From contig JAFZEQ010000031.1 in the NCBI GenBank assembly GCA_017560605.1, forward strand, positions 1-17,453: 17,453 nucleotides of DNA, in the 5' to 3' direction. Below, piece after piece: positions 7,711 through 15,511 of the stretch; the first letter of the stretch is position 1; each line of letters opens with the position of its first letter. Origin of the DNA: Paludibacteraceae bacterium. Its GTDB lineage: Bacteria > Bacteroidota > Bacteroidia > Bacteroidales > Paludibacteraceae. Position numbers and translations under genes: made by a program. The notes beneath the pieces were generated by a model that was not told where the DNA came from, searched no databases, and saw only the letters and a list, made by a program, of their open reading frames with translations.

Positions 7711-9193
7711 AAAAATCTAATTTATAGAAAATAATACAATACAAAACAAATAATATGGTTCCTAATCCCATTTTTGCCCAATCATTGAGTGCGATGAAAT
7801 GGGTTATTCCATAGTATATAGCTAATAATATAATAACTGCTATAGTGTACAAACCTATGCGACGCATATCGTATGGTATGTTTAGATGCTTGCGTCCAAT
7901 GATGTAAGATAAAGTCATAATGATAAGATAACATACGGTGCTGCTTGCAGCGGAAGCAATATAGCCAATACGCGGAACAAATATTGCCTGTAGGGTAAAT
8001 GTGATAATCACACCTAGTATAGAGAAATATGCACCCCACTGTGTCTTATCTGTCAATTTATACCAGAAACTTAAATTGAAGTATATTCCCTGGAAAATAT
8101 AGGTCCACAGTACTATGGGGACAATTCGAAGACCCTCCCAATAAGAAGGGTGAATAATAAATTTAAGCAAGTCAAGGTAGAATATCATTCCTAGTAATAT
8201 CATATACGAGAAGATGATATAATATTTCATCGCATCAGCATATGCTTCAACGGACTTTTTATCTTTATGTTTTGCAAAGACAAATGGCTCATAAGCATAA
8301 CGAAATGCTTGAGTGAACATCATCATCACCATTGCAACTTTGAAACACGCTCCATATATACCCAATTGCGCCTCTGCATCATCGCCTGAATAGAAAACAG
8401 GAAATAGAATACGATCAAGCGTCTGATTCATAATACCACACACACCTAGTATGAGAAGAGGCAAAGAGTATTTTAATAGTCGCTTGAGTAATGACCAAGA
8501 GAATATTACCGGTCTATCCTGATCGTTAGGGTTATGCTTGAAACCTTCTATTATACAAGGAATTAGACATAATGTTTGAATGCCAGTAGCAAGTATGTTT
8601 GCGACAAATACATAACCTACACCGTAGTTAGGATTGTACCAAGATGCAATAATAGAGCAGTCTTGAATTTTAGGGCAAATAATAAGGAAAAATATATTGA
8701 GAGCAATGTTAAGAAAAACGAACAGCAATTTGAAACTAGCAAATTGTAACGGACGCTTTTTGTATCTCAAGTAGGCAAATGGTATGCTAGCAAAAGCATC
8801 AATAGCAACTACCACACCTAACATAGCAATAAATTCTGTATGATTAGGGTATCCTAACGCATTTGCTATTGGTGTTTGCCATAGTACACATACTACTCCA
8901 AACAACAATGAGGTTGAAAACAATGTTATGAGAGAGGTGCTGAAAACAGATTGTGGATTTTCGCCCTCTTTGTTAGCAAAACGGAAGAAACCTGTTTCCA
9001 TTCCATATGTAAGAATCACTAGCAACAATGCAGTCCATGCATATAGATTGGTTACAATACCATAATCAGATTGTTGTTCCAATACATAGGTATATAGTGG
9101 TACCAACATCCAGTTTAGAAATTTTCCAACAATAGATGAGGCACCGTATATGGCGGTTTCTTTTGCTAATATTTTAACTTGCAGATTACTCAT
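7664..9193 (-). CDS. Wzx/MATE-like polysaccharide flippase (paralogue 2)
   Basis: A 509-residue multi-spanning inner-membrane protein of the polysaccharide transporter (MOP) superfamily. It opens with the typical amphipathic N-terminus and first membrane helix (KETAIYGASSIVGKFLNW), followed by about a dozen more hydrophobic segments. It shows no obvious close similarity to the flippase at 2348-3904 beyond fold, and has no repeat insertion. The likely role is flipping of a lipid-linked oligosaccharide; the substrate is unknown and no glycosyltransferase genes adjoin it. Its last 15 codons and stop overlap the start of riboflavin synthase by 47 bp. It begins 25 bp after rsmI. Confidence 0.87.
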   Translation of the reverse strand: MSNLQVKILAKETAIYGASSIVGKFLNWMLVPLYTYVLEQQSDYGIVTNLYAWTALLLVILTYGMETGFFRFANKEGENPQSVFSTSLITLFSTSLLFGVVCVLWQTPIANALGYPNHTEFIAMLGVVVAIDAFASIPFAYLRYKKRPLQFASFKLLFVFLNIALNIFFLIICPKIQDCSIIASWYNPNYGVGYVFVANILATGIQTLCLIPCIIEGFKHNPNDQDRPVIFSWSLLKRLLKYSLPLLILGVCGIMNQTLDRILFPVFYSGDDAEAQLGIYGACFKVAMVMMMFTQAFRYAYEPFVFAKHKDKKSVEAYADAMKYYIIFSYMILLGMIFYLDLLKFIIHPSYWEGLRIVPIVLWTYIFQGIYFNLSFWYKLTDKTQWGAYFSILGVIITFTLQAIFVPRIGYIASAASSTVCYLIIMTLSYIIGRKHLNIPYDMRRIGLYTIAVIILLAIYYGITHFIALNDWAKMGLGTILFVLYCIIFYKLDFYVFRNRGRNGSSNQD

Positions 9194-9218
9194 TTTTTAT
9201 CTAGCCTGATGGCTTGCT

Positions 9219-9887
9219 CTAATCTTTAATTCCTTCTACAATCAGCACAATTTCCCCCTTGGGTGGTGTTTGCTTGTAGTGTGCGGCTAATTCAGCCAGA
9301 GTACCACGTTGTGTATCTTCGTGAAGTTTGCTAATTTCACGACTAACACTTGCACGACGATCATTACCCATGAATTCAGCCAATTGCTCTAGTGTCTTAA
9401 CTAATCGAAAAGGTGATTCATAGATAATCATCGTGTGCGTTAGTTCTGCTAGGTTTTTTATGCGTGTTTGACGACCCTTTTTCTGTGGAAGAAATCCTTC
9501 GAAATAAAATCGGTCATTGGGCAGTCCTGAATTTACTAAAGCAGGAACAAAAGCTGTAGCGCCTGGAAGACATTGCACTTCTACACCTTTTTCAATGCAC
9601 GCGCGCACGAGTAAGAAACCTGGATCTGAAATACAAGGTGTACCCGCATCTGAAATCAATGCAACGGTCATACCTGCAGCTATACGCTTCGCCATATCGT
9701 CACTGGTCTCGTGTTCGTTGAACTTATGATGACTTTTTAGTGGCGTATGTATGTCAAAGTGCTTGAGTAAGACAGACGATGTACGAGTGTCTTCTGCTAG
9801 AATCAAGTCCACTTCTTTCAAAATGCGTAACGCTCGAAAGGTGATGTCTTCCAGATTGCCAACTGGTGTGGGTACGATGTATAACAC
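9219..9887 (-). CDS. rsmI: 16S rRNA (cytidine(1402)-2'-O)-methyltransferase RsmI
   Basis: Methylates the 2'-OH of C1402 in the 16S rRNA decoding centre using S-adenosylmethionine. The 222-residue product shows the tetrapyrrole-methylase fold motifs in order: TPVGNLEDIT (7-16), AEDTRTS (31-37), SDAGTPCISDPG (79-90), LPGATA (107-112), GFLPQKKGRQ (131-140) and YESPFRL (156-162). It is shorter than the E. coli protein (286 residues), lacking the C-terminal extension. The start is a GTG at 9887: an in-frame TAA lies just upstream and no ATG is available before the conserved LYIVPTPVGN. It begins 18 bp after the acidic coiled-coil gene. Confidence 0.96.
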   Translation of the reverse strand: MLYIVPTPVGNLEDITFRALRILKEVDLILAEDTRTSSVLLKHFDIHTPLKSHHKFNEHETSDDMAKRIAAGMTVALISDAGTPCISDPGFLLVRACIEKGVEVQCLPGATAFVPALVNSGLPNDRFYFEGFLPQKKGRQTRIKNLAELTHTMIIYESPFRLVKTLEQLAEFMGNDRRASVSREISKLHEDTQRGTLAELAAHYKQTPPKGEIVLIVEGIKD

Positions 9888-9905
9888 GACTATACTTTCT
9901 TATGG

Positions 9906-10736
9906 TTAATTAAAACGTCTTTTTAATACATTTATAAATAGTTCAGCTGCGCTAGATTCCAAGTCCCAAGCAAAGTTTTGGTTGATATAGTCCATAGCTT
10001 CTTGCAGTGTTTGCAAACCATTGAGTTCGTCCAAGGTACGTTGCATTTGTTCTCCGTTTCCAGCAAAGAGCTCACGTTGAAACAAGAAACGATCACCCAA
10101 TGCAATAGCTTGACGGATATCTTGAACAGCTGGACCCGTTAGAGTAGATTGAGTACTTGGAGCAACCTCTTTCTCTTCAGTTTTCTCTTCTGCTACTTCC
10201 AATTCTTCTACTTCTTCTGTTGTTTCCGTTGGTGCCACCTCGGATGCCTCCTCTGCTACCTCTTCTGGAGCTTCGTTCACTACAGATACTTTCGGAACAT
10301 CTTCAATCTCTTTTGAAGGTGCTGTAGTTATATCATCATCTCCTTCTGGTTCTTCCGAAAATGCAGTTTCTAAAACCATTTCTTGAGGCTCTTCTGCTAC
10401 AATCAAAACTTCTGTAACTGGTATAGCATTGTCTGTAGATTCCTCAGAACTTTCTTCTGTGGTTTCTTCCTTTACCTCTGTGTCTTGTGTCTCTTCGTCT
10501 AGGATAAACTCAATTTCCACATCTGGTTCCTGGTCTGTTGATACTACAGTTTGAGTGCTTGCCAAAGTAGTAATCTCTGCTTGAAGAGCAGCGATTTGTT
10601 CGTTAGCTACTTCATTTAGACTTTTAACATTTACCAATTGCTCTTCTAACTGTTTAACACGAGCCTCTAGAGCAGCTAGTTGCTGCTCCAGAGTGCTTGT
10701 ATATGATGTAAGAGCTTGAATCAAATTTTCATTCAT
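9906..10736 (-). CDS. Uncharacterised acidic coiled-coil protein
   Basis: I do not recognise a named function. The 276-residue product has three parts. Residues 5-60 form a strong heptad-type coiled coil (LEQQLAALEARVKQLEEQL). Residues 62-200 are a low-complexity linker very rich in Glu, Thr, Val and Ser, probably disordered. Residues 204-276 form a compact helical domain (DIRQAIALGDRFLFQRELF ... FAWD ... LKRRF) like the C-terminal domain of many unnamed Bacteroidota proteins. No signal peptide or membrane segment is seen, so it is predicted to be cytoplasmic. I use ATG 10736; an in-frame TTG at 10745 would add three residues. It lies 11 bp after the POT transporter and 18 bp before rsmI. An oligomerising scaffold is possible but speculative. 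Confidence 0.8.
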   Translation of the reverse strand: MNENLIQALTSYTSTLEQQLAALEARVKQLEEQLVNVKSLNEVANEQIAALQAEITTLASTQTVVSTDQEPDVEIEFILDEETQDTEVKEETTEESSEESTDNAIPVTEVLIVAEEPQEMVLETAFSEEPEGDDDITTAPSKEIEDVPKVSVVNEAPEEVAEEASEVAPTETTEEVEELEVAEEKTEEKEVAPSTQSTLTGPAVQDIRQAIALGDRFLFQRELFAGNGEQMQRTLDELNGLQTLQEAMDYINQNFAWDLESSAAELFINVLKRRFN

Positions 10737-10747
10737 ATGTGTCAAGT

Positions 10748-12277
10748 TTATTTAGTGGCGTCTTCAAGTTTTTTCATCATAGAATACATGAATATTGCAG
10801 CTATTGCGCAAACGGCAACAAATACGCTCCATACTCCCCACAATGGCATATCACCCCATAGGTTTCCACCGATAGACACGAGGTAGTTACCGATAGCGGT
10901 AGCTACGAACCAACCACCCATCATCATACCTTTGTATTTAGGTGGAGCTACTTTACTTACAAATGAGATACCCATTGGGCTAAGTAGCAATTCTGCGAAG
11001 GTCAAAATCAAATATGTGTAAATCAATACATTTGCATTAACGAATGTAGGATCACCTGTTACGCGAGCAAGTTCTTGAGCGTTTGGAGTGAGCAAGCCTA
11101 CACATGCTACTGCCATCACGATGTAAGCAATTGTAGCAACTACCATACCAAGAGCGATCTTGCGTGGAGCAGAAGGCTCTTTACCTTTCTTAGCAAGTGC
11201 ACCAAACAAGGCCATGCTAAATGGAGTAAGTGCTACTACGTAGAATGGGTTAAACTGTTGGAAGATTGGTGCGCTTAAGGTGATACCTTCTGCAGAGATG
11301 TTCAAATACTTGTATGCCAACACGCCTAATGCTGCTACGATTGCTGCACCAGAGATGACTTTACTTTTGACCTCTTTGCTTTGGAAAAGTGAGAAACCAC
11401 CATATACAATGACTACAATCATAACAAGGTTGATGATGTCAAATGCCATGGTTTGTACGCCGGTGCAAAGTGGTTGTACGAACTCATCTGCGAAGTATGT
11501 AAGTGTCAAACCGTTTTGGTGGAATGCCATCCAGAAGAAGATAACTACGGCAAATACAAGGCAGAGAGCCACAATACGTTTCTTAGTTTGCTCTGGAGTT
11601 AGTTCCTCTACTTTAGCACCACCTGCGGCAGCTGCTTGTTTAGCAGAGTTCTCCACGTGCTTGAACCAAGGACGGCATGCGTAATAAATAGCAATACTCA
11701 ATACCAAAGATGCACATGCAACCATGAATGCAAAGTGATAGCTATCGTTTACGCTTTGACCAAGACTTGTTTGTGCCCAATCCATGATCTTAACAGCAGC
11801 GGTAGGAGCAAACATCGCACCAATGTTAATTGCCATGTAGAACAATGAGAACGCTGCATCGCGCTTGTCTGCATATTTTGGATCATCATAAAGGTTACCT
11901 ACCATTACTTGTAGGTTTCCCTTGAATAAACCTGTACCAAAACTGATAAGTACCAATGCTGCAATCATAGCACCCATAGCTGTGCTACCTGCACCTAGAG
12001 GTATTGCTAGTAATACATAACCTGCAAACATAACCATAATACCAATAGTTACGCATTTTCCGTAACCAATCTTGTCTGCCAAAATACCGCCTATCAGTGG
12101 TAGGAAATACACCAACGCGAGGAAGGTAGAGTAAATTTGACCTGCTGTAGCTGCTTCTAGTCCGAAGTTAGCACGCAAGAAGAGCGCAAATACGGCCAAC
12201 ATAGTGTAGTAGCCGAAGCGTTCGCCTGTGTTGGCCAAAGCCAATGCAAACAGACCTTTAGGTTGATTTTCAAACAT
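10748..12277 (-). CDS. POT/PTR family peptide transporter
   Basis: A 509-residue major-facilitator protein of the proton-dependent oligopeptide transporter family, expected to import di- and tripeptides across the inner membrane. Family marks are the first-helix GERFGYY (18-24), the PTR2 signature region GTGLFKGNLQVMVGNLY (114-130) and FYMAINIGAMFAP (146-158), and many hydrophobic segments. In the usual E-x-x-E-R motif the first glutamate is replaced by Asn16 while Glu19 and Arg20 remain. It sits 36 bp after the branched-chain aminotransferase; the spacer is AT-rich with a short TTAGTTAAT direct repeat and no promoter match. Being next to an aminotransferase fits an amino-acid nitrogen theme, though that link is only inferred. 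Confidence 0.93.
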   Translation of the reverse strand: MFENQPKGLFALALANTGERFGYYTMLAVFALFLRANFGLEAATAGQIYSTFLALVYFLPLIGGILADKIGYGKCVTIGIMVMFAGYVLLAIPLGAGSTAMGAMIAALVLISFGTGLFKGNLQVMVGNLYDDPKYADKRDAAFSLFYMAINIGAMFAPTAAVKIMDWAQTSLGQSVNDSYHFAFMVACASLVLSIAIYYACRPWFKHVENSAKQAAAAGGAKVEELTPEQTKKRIVALCLVFAVVIFFWMAFHQNGLTLTYFADEFVQPLCTGVQTMAFDIINLVMIVVIVYGGFSLFQSKEVKSKVISGAAIVAALGVLAYKYLNISAEGITLSAPIFQQFNPFYVVALTPFSMALFGALAKKGKEPSAPRKIALGMVVATIAYIVMAVACVGLLTPNAQELARVTGDPTFVNANVLIYTYLILTFAELLLSPMGISFVSKVAPPKYKGMMMGGWFVATAIGNYLVSIGGNLWGDMPLWGVWSVFVAVCAIAAIFMYSMMKKLEDATK

Positions 12278-12313
12278 AATTTTTTAGTTAATTTAGTTAA
12301 TATATTGTTAATT

Positions 12314-13327
12314 TTATTCCAAAATTGTACACCATCCATATTTGTCCTCTACACGACCATACTGAATGTCTTGCAAAGCATGGTATAGTCTAGTAAGAAC
12401 TAGACCTGGTTCGCCAAAATTGTATGTCACATCTTTATCCAAATCCACTACTTTTGTTATCGGCGAAATTACACATGCGGTTCCACATGCCGCTGCTTCA
12501 CTCATTTCTGCTAGCTCTTCGACGCGAATGCGGCGGCGTGTAACCTTAATCCCCATTTCGCTAGCTAATACCATCAATGAATCATTTGTGATACTTGGTA
12601 AAATAGCACTTGAACGAGGTGTGAGGTATTCTAGTTTGTTGTCTATATGTTTTATTCCAATAAAATTGGAAGCTGTACATTCGTCAATATACTTATGTGT
12701 CTTGGCGTCTGTAAACATACATTCGTAACCCATGGCATGCGCAACTTCGCTAGCGCGGAAAGAAGCGGCATAGTTACCTCCTACTTTCCATTGTCCTGTG
12801 CCTTGTGGCGCTGAGCGGTCTATGTTACGGTTTACAAGGAATGGTGTACCCTTAAATCCGTTAGGGAAATAAGGACCTATAGGAGTTGGAATGACTATGA
12901 ATTCGCAATCTTTACCTGGTCCTACGCTGATTTCAGGTGTAGTGGCAACTAACACCGGGCGAAAATATAGGGTGGCGCCTGTTTCATATGGAGGAAGAAA
13001 AGCAAGATTCTTTTCTAGTGCCAACAATACTGCTTGGCAAAAAAGCTCTACAGGAACAGGTGTCATAAGTAAGCCTTCTGCTGAGCGTTTCATGCGTTTG
13101 GCATTTTCTTCTAAACGAAAGATTCTAACTTTGCCATCGACACCACGGAAAGCTTTCAAACCCTCAAAACACTCTTGACCGTATTGCAAACCCGTTGCTG
13201 CCACATGAATTGACATATACTTGTCACGAGTTGCATAAGGGGCTTCCCATATGCCGTTACGACAAGCACAGCGAACTATATAGTCCGTTTCTGTGTAATG
13301 AAATGTCAATTTGTTCCAATCAATCAT
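12314..13327 (-). CDS. ilvE: Branched-chain amino acid aminotransferase (fold type IV)
   Basis: PLP enzyme that exchanges amino groups between glutamate and the keto acids of Leu, Ile and Val. The 337-residue product matches the longer BCAT class: GLQYGQECFEGLKAFR (46-61), the PLP lysine at 181 in GQWKVGGNYAAS, YIDECTASNFIGI (213-225) and EAAACGTACVISPI (277-290). I place the start at ATG 13327 (MIDWNKL). This gives a 4-bp ATGA overlap with the upstream WbqC-like gene and matches the family start; an in-frame ATG at 13354 would add nine unconserved residues and enlarge the overlap. The operon position suggests translational coupling to the upstream gene. Confidence 0.95.
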   Translation of the reverse strand: MIDWNKLTFHYTETDYIVRCACRNGIWEAPYATRDKYMSIHVAATGLQYGQECFEGLKAFRGVDGKVRIFRLEENAKRMKRSAEGLLMTPVPVELFCQAVLLALEKNLAFLPPYETGATLYFRPVLVATTPEISVGPGKDCEFIVIPTPIGPYFPNGFKGTPFLVNRNIDRSAPQGTGQWKVGGNYAASFRASEVAHAMGYECMFTDAKTHKYIDECTASNFIGIKHIDNKLEYLTPRSSAILPSITNDSLMVLASEMGIKVTRRRIRVEELAEMSEAAACGTACVISPITKVVDLDKDVTYNFGEPGLVLTRLYHALQDIQYGRVEDKYGWCTILE

Positions 13328-13851
13328 ATTTTTATAATTGTTTCTGGTCCCCATTCAAATAGGAGGTCTAGTATGCTTGTTTTTCCTCCAAATTTCTGTT
13401 CTAAATCTTGCCCCATCCACTCTCTTGTTAACGGAGTATGTTGCTGAGTTATTGTGGCATTGTTTTGTATGAGCGATACGATTACATCGTGCAATCCATT
13501 GTTTAAATCAACCAAGAACTTCGTTTCTTTTTCGTAAAAAGGACGGAAGTAATCAGCATAATAATCAAAATATGGAGTGCGCTTGTAAGCGCTTACGAGA
13601 GCAATCCAATGTTGGTGCTGCCAACGCTGTTGATAGCTGATTTCTACATCTCTAGTCAGTTGCTTGCTATCTGCTCGTCTCACAGGAACGCTCAATGTCA
13701 ATGGACCATCTGGTGTTGTAATGGTACTACGATTACGATAGGTCTGTTTCGAAAAACTTTCCATCGCCTCAATCAATACATTATTGCTATTGGCAAAATA
13801 TTGTTTATACCAATCGCTACTTCCTAAATATGTCGTAGGTAGAATGATCAT
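13324..13851 (-). CDS. WbqC-like family protein
   Basis: A 175-residue protein of the WbqC-like family, found in O-antigen loci and widely beside lepB in Bacteroidota; its biochemical role is not firmly established as far as I know. Family features are the ILPTTYLG start (3-10), KQTYRNRS (35-42), LTLSVPV (51-57) and the WQHQHWIALVSAYKRTPYFD block (77-96). No signal peptide or membrane segment is seen. It overlaps lepB by 4 bp (ATGA) upstream and the aminotransferase by 4 bp (ATGA) downstream, so translation of the three is probably coupled. Co-occurrence with lepB suggests an envelope-related role, but that is inference. Confidence 0.88.
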   Translation of the reverse strand: MIILPTTYLGSSDWYKQYFANSNNVLIEAMESFSKQTYRNRSTITTPDGPLTLSVPVRRADSKQLTRDVEISYQQRWQHQHWIALVSAYKRTPYFDYYADYFRPFYEKETKFLVDLNNGLHDVIVSLIQNNATITQQHTPLTREWMGQDLEQKFGGKTSILDLLFEWGPETIIKI

Positions 13852-15266
13852 TCAAAATTACTTAAACCAATTCTGTTCCAACGAATACGTCCTTCACTCC
13901 AAGATTTGTCTTTGTCGATACTCAACCAAACAAACATCGGACGGCCTACGATATGATCTTCTGGCACAAAACCCCAATAACGGCTATCTGCAGATTTGTG
14001 TCGATTATCACCCATCATCCAGAAGTAATCCATCTCAAATTCATATATTTCGCCTATCTTCATAGGTTTGAATTCATATGCATCTGCAATACGCTTGTAT
14101 ACCCAGAAGTTCTCTTCTGTAATCATAATCTTATCACCCTTTGCTGGAATGTAAATAGGACCATAATTTTCACGAGTCCAACGGTTGTGTCCTAATGGAT
14201 AAACTTCTCCACCAGTTGGTATAATTCTTTGCTTGTCTCCATCAGATATAGCAAACATTTCAGGTTCAATCTCGATGCTTACAATATGCGAATTTTTAGA
14301 AAGTTGCTCTTTCATCTCGCTAGTTAGAGGAAGGCGGTAAAGCCCATTTCCTTCATTGCCTTCACTGTAATCCTCCTGAGAAATACCCAGTTTAGATAGA
14401 TAATTGTAACTCAAGATAAATCCATCTGTGCGTACGACATAGTTGTATTGCAGATATGGATGTGTAGGTTCAGCCTGACCATTAATGTGAATGACATTAT
14501 TGATGATTTGAAGAGTATCTCCCGGAGTTCCTACACAACGCTTCACATAATTTTCGCGTCTGTCAACAGGACGAACAATAATATCGCCAAACTCTGCTTT
14601 ATTGTTGTGCACAGTCTCCTTGCCGTAGTAATGACATAGAGTGTAGTAGTCCGGATTTTGAACTTTTGTACATACCGTATCACCTGTAGGGAAATTGAAA
14701 ACTACAATGTCTCCTTTCTTAATAGTATCCCATCCTTTCAAGCGTTTGTATTTCCATTGAAGCTTTTCAATATAACTCTTACCTCCCCATGGGAATGTGT
14801 GTTGAACTAGTGGCATAGAGAGTGGGGTGTTAGGCACACGTGCACCATAACACATTTTGTTAACGCACAAGAAATCACCAACTCGCAAGGTTTTTTCCAG
14901 CGAAGAAGTTGGAATTTGATAGTTCTGAAAAATGTATAGATTGATAAAGTATACAGCAATCAATGCAAATATTATAGCATCTATCCAAGAGCACAAGGTG
15001 TACAAAGTAGGGTTAGCCTCAGGTCTTGTAATACCTTTCTCTTTCTCCTCTTTGGTTAGAGGCTTATACTTCTTCCACCAATACCAATTGATATATTTAG
15101 TGGTAAACATATCCATGATTAGTGGGAGTAGCACTATCCATGCAAGACTTTTCCAATCACCCCAAGCTACCCATATGATGAAGGATATGTAAACAATACT
15201 CCATACACCACAAGCTATCCAACCTTTGGTGCTAACTTCTTTAATTCTGTCTTGAAACTTTTTCAT
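13848..15266 (-). CDS. lepB: Signal peptidase I
   Basis: Membrane-bound Ser/Lys protease that removes signal peptides from exported proteins. The 472-residue product has hydrophobic segments at about 17-35, 40-53 and 93-112. The box B region IPTSSLEKTL follows, with catalytic Ser122, then VKRCVGTPGD (241-250) with catalytic Lys242, and GDNRHKSADSRYWGFVPE (419-436). The stretch between the last two boxes is longer than in E. coli LepB, as is usual in Bacteroidota. The reading frame stays open to an ATG at 15374, but I place the start at ATG 15266 (MKKFQDR): the promoter at 15293-15323 and a terminator hairpin both lie within the upstream extension. First gene of the long operon; overlaps the WbqC-like gene by 4 bp. 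Confidence 0.96.
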   Translation of the reverse strand: MKKFQDRIKEVSTKGWIACGVWSIVYISFIIWVAWGDWKSLAWIVLLPLIMDMFTTKYINWYWWKKYKPLTKEEKEKGITRPEANPTLYTLCSWIDAIIFALIAVYFINLYIFQNYQIPTSSLEKTLRVGDFLCVNKMCYGARVPNTPLSMPLVQHTFPWGGKSYIEKLQWKYKRLKGWDTIKKGDIVVFNFPTGDTVCTKVQNPDYYTLCHYYGKETVHNNKAEFGDIIVRPVDRRENYVKRCVGTPGDTLQIINNVIHINGQAEPTHPYLQYNYVVRTDGFILSYNYLSKLGISQEDYSEGNEGNGLYRLPLTSEMKEQLSKNSHIVSIEIEPEMFAISDGDKQRIIPTGGEVYPLGHNRWTRENYGPIYIPAKGDKIMITEENFWVYKRIADAYEFKPMKIGEIYEFEMDYFWMMGDNRHKSADSRYWGFVPEDHIVGRPMFVWLSIDKDKSWSEGRIRWNRIGLSNFE

Positions 15267-15292
15267 AATTGCATTTTTATCCAAAAAACGTG

Positions 15293-15323
15293 CAAAGGTA
15301 CAAAAAAAAATGCATATATGCAA
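15293..15323 (-). promoter_or_regulatory. lepB operon promoter (Bacteroidota -33/-7 type)
   Basis: On the minus strand, TTG (15321-15323), 20 bp, then TACCTTTG (15293-15300). The leader before ATG 15266 would be about 20 nt. A perfect 12-bp palindrome TGCATATATGCA (15311-15322) overlaps the -33 element and spacer. This is the only clear promoter before the thirteen-gene run. Confidence 0.82.
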
Positions 15324-15353
15324 GAAAAAGATGAAAATATTATTTTCAGGGCT

Positions 15354-15397
15354 AAAAAACACAACAAACGGCATCTTCTCAAAAGCTGCCGTTTGTT
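15354..15397 (-). terminator. Rho-independent terminator after dapB
   Basis: A perfect 11-bp inverted repeat, AACAAACGGCA (15363-15373) and TGCCGTTTGTT (15387-15397), has a 13-nt loop that can add three pairs. On the minus strand it is followed by TGT and six T (15359-15354). It ends the dapB transcript before the lepB promoter. The plus-strand side also has a short T-run (15402-15406), so it could act both ways. Confidence 0.82.
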
Positions 15398-15448
15398 AAG
15401 ATTTTTATCTATAAACACTAATCTCTAAATACGAAATTCCCTTTGGGT

Positions 15449-15481
15449 AGATAAGCGGAAGATAAGCAGAAAATAAGCGGT
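15449..15481. repeat. 11-bp intergenic tandem repeat (3 units)
   Basis: Units are AGATAAGCGGA (15449-15459), AGATAAGCAGA (15460-15470) and AAATAAGCGGT (15471-15481). It lies 30 bp past the dapB stop and precedes the terminator hairpin, matching the layout after truA although the unit sequence differs. The rest of 15267-15511 holds only the terminator and lepB promoter. Confidence 0.9.
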
Positions 15482-15511
15482 GGATATTTGATGAATAAAA
15501 TATGTCGGTTT

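Noticed and set aside
2348..9193. A polysaccharide or O-antigen biosynthesis locus, given two flippases and a WbqC-like gene.
   Set aside because: No glycosyltransferase, polymerase or sugar-nucleotide gene is present, and the neighbours are housekeeping genes.
13328..13354. Nine-residue N-terminal extension of the aminotransferase.
   Set aside because: ATG 13327 gives the ATGA overlap seen between the two preceding genes and matches the usual family start; the extension looks unconserved.
15267..15374. 36-residue N-terminal extension of LepB starting at ATG 15374.
   Set aside because: It contains the promoter and begins inside the terminator hairpin; ATG 15266 fits the family start and leaves a normal leader.
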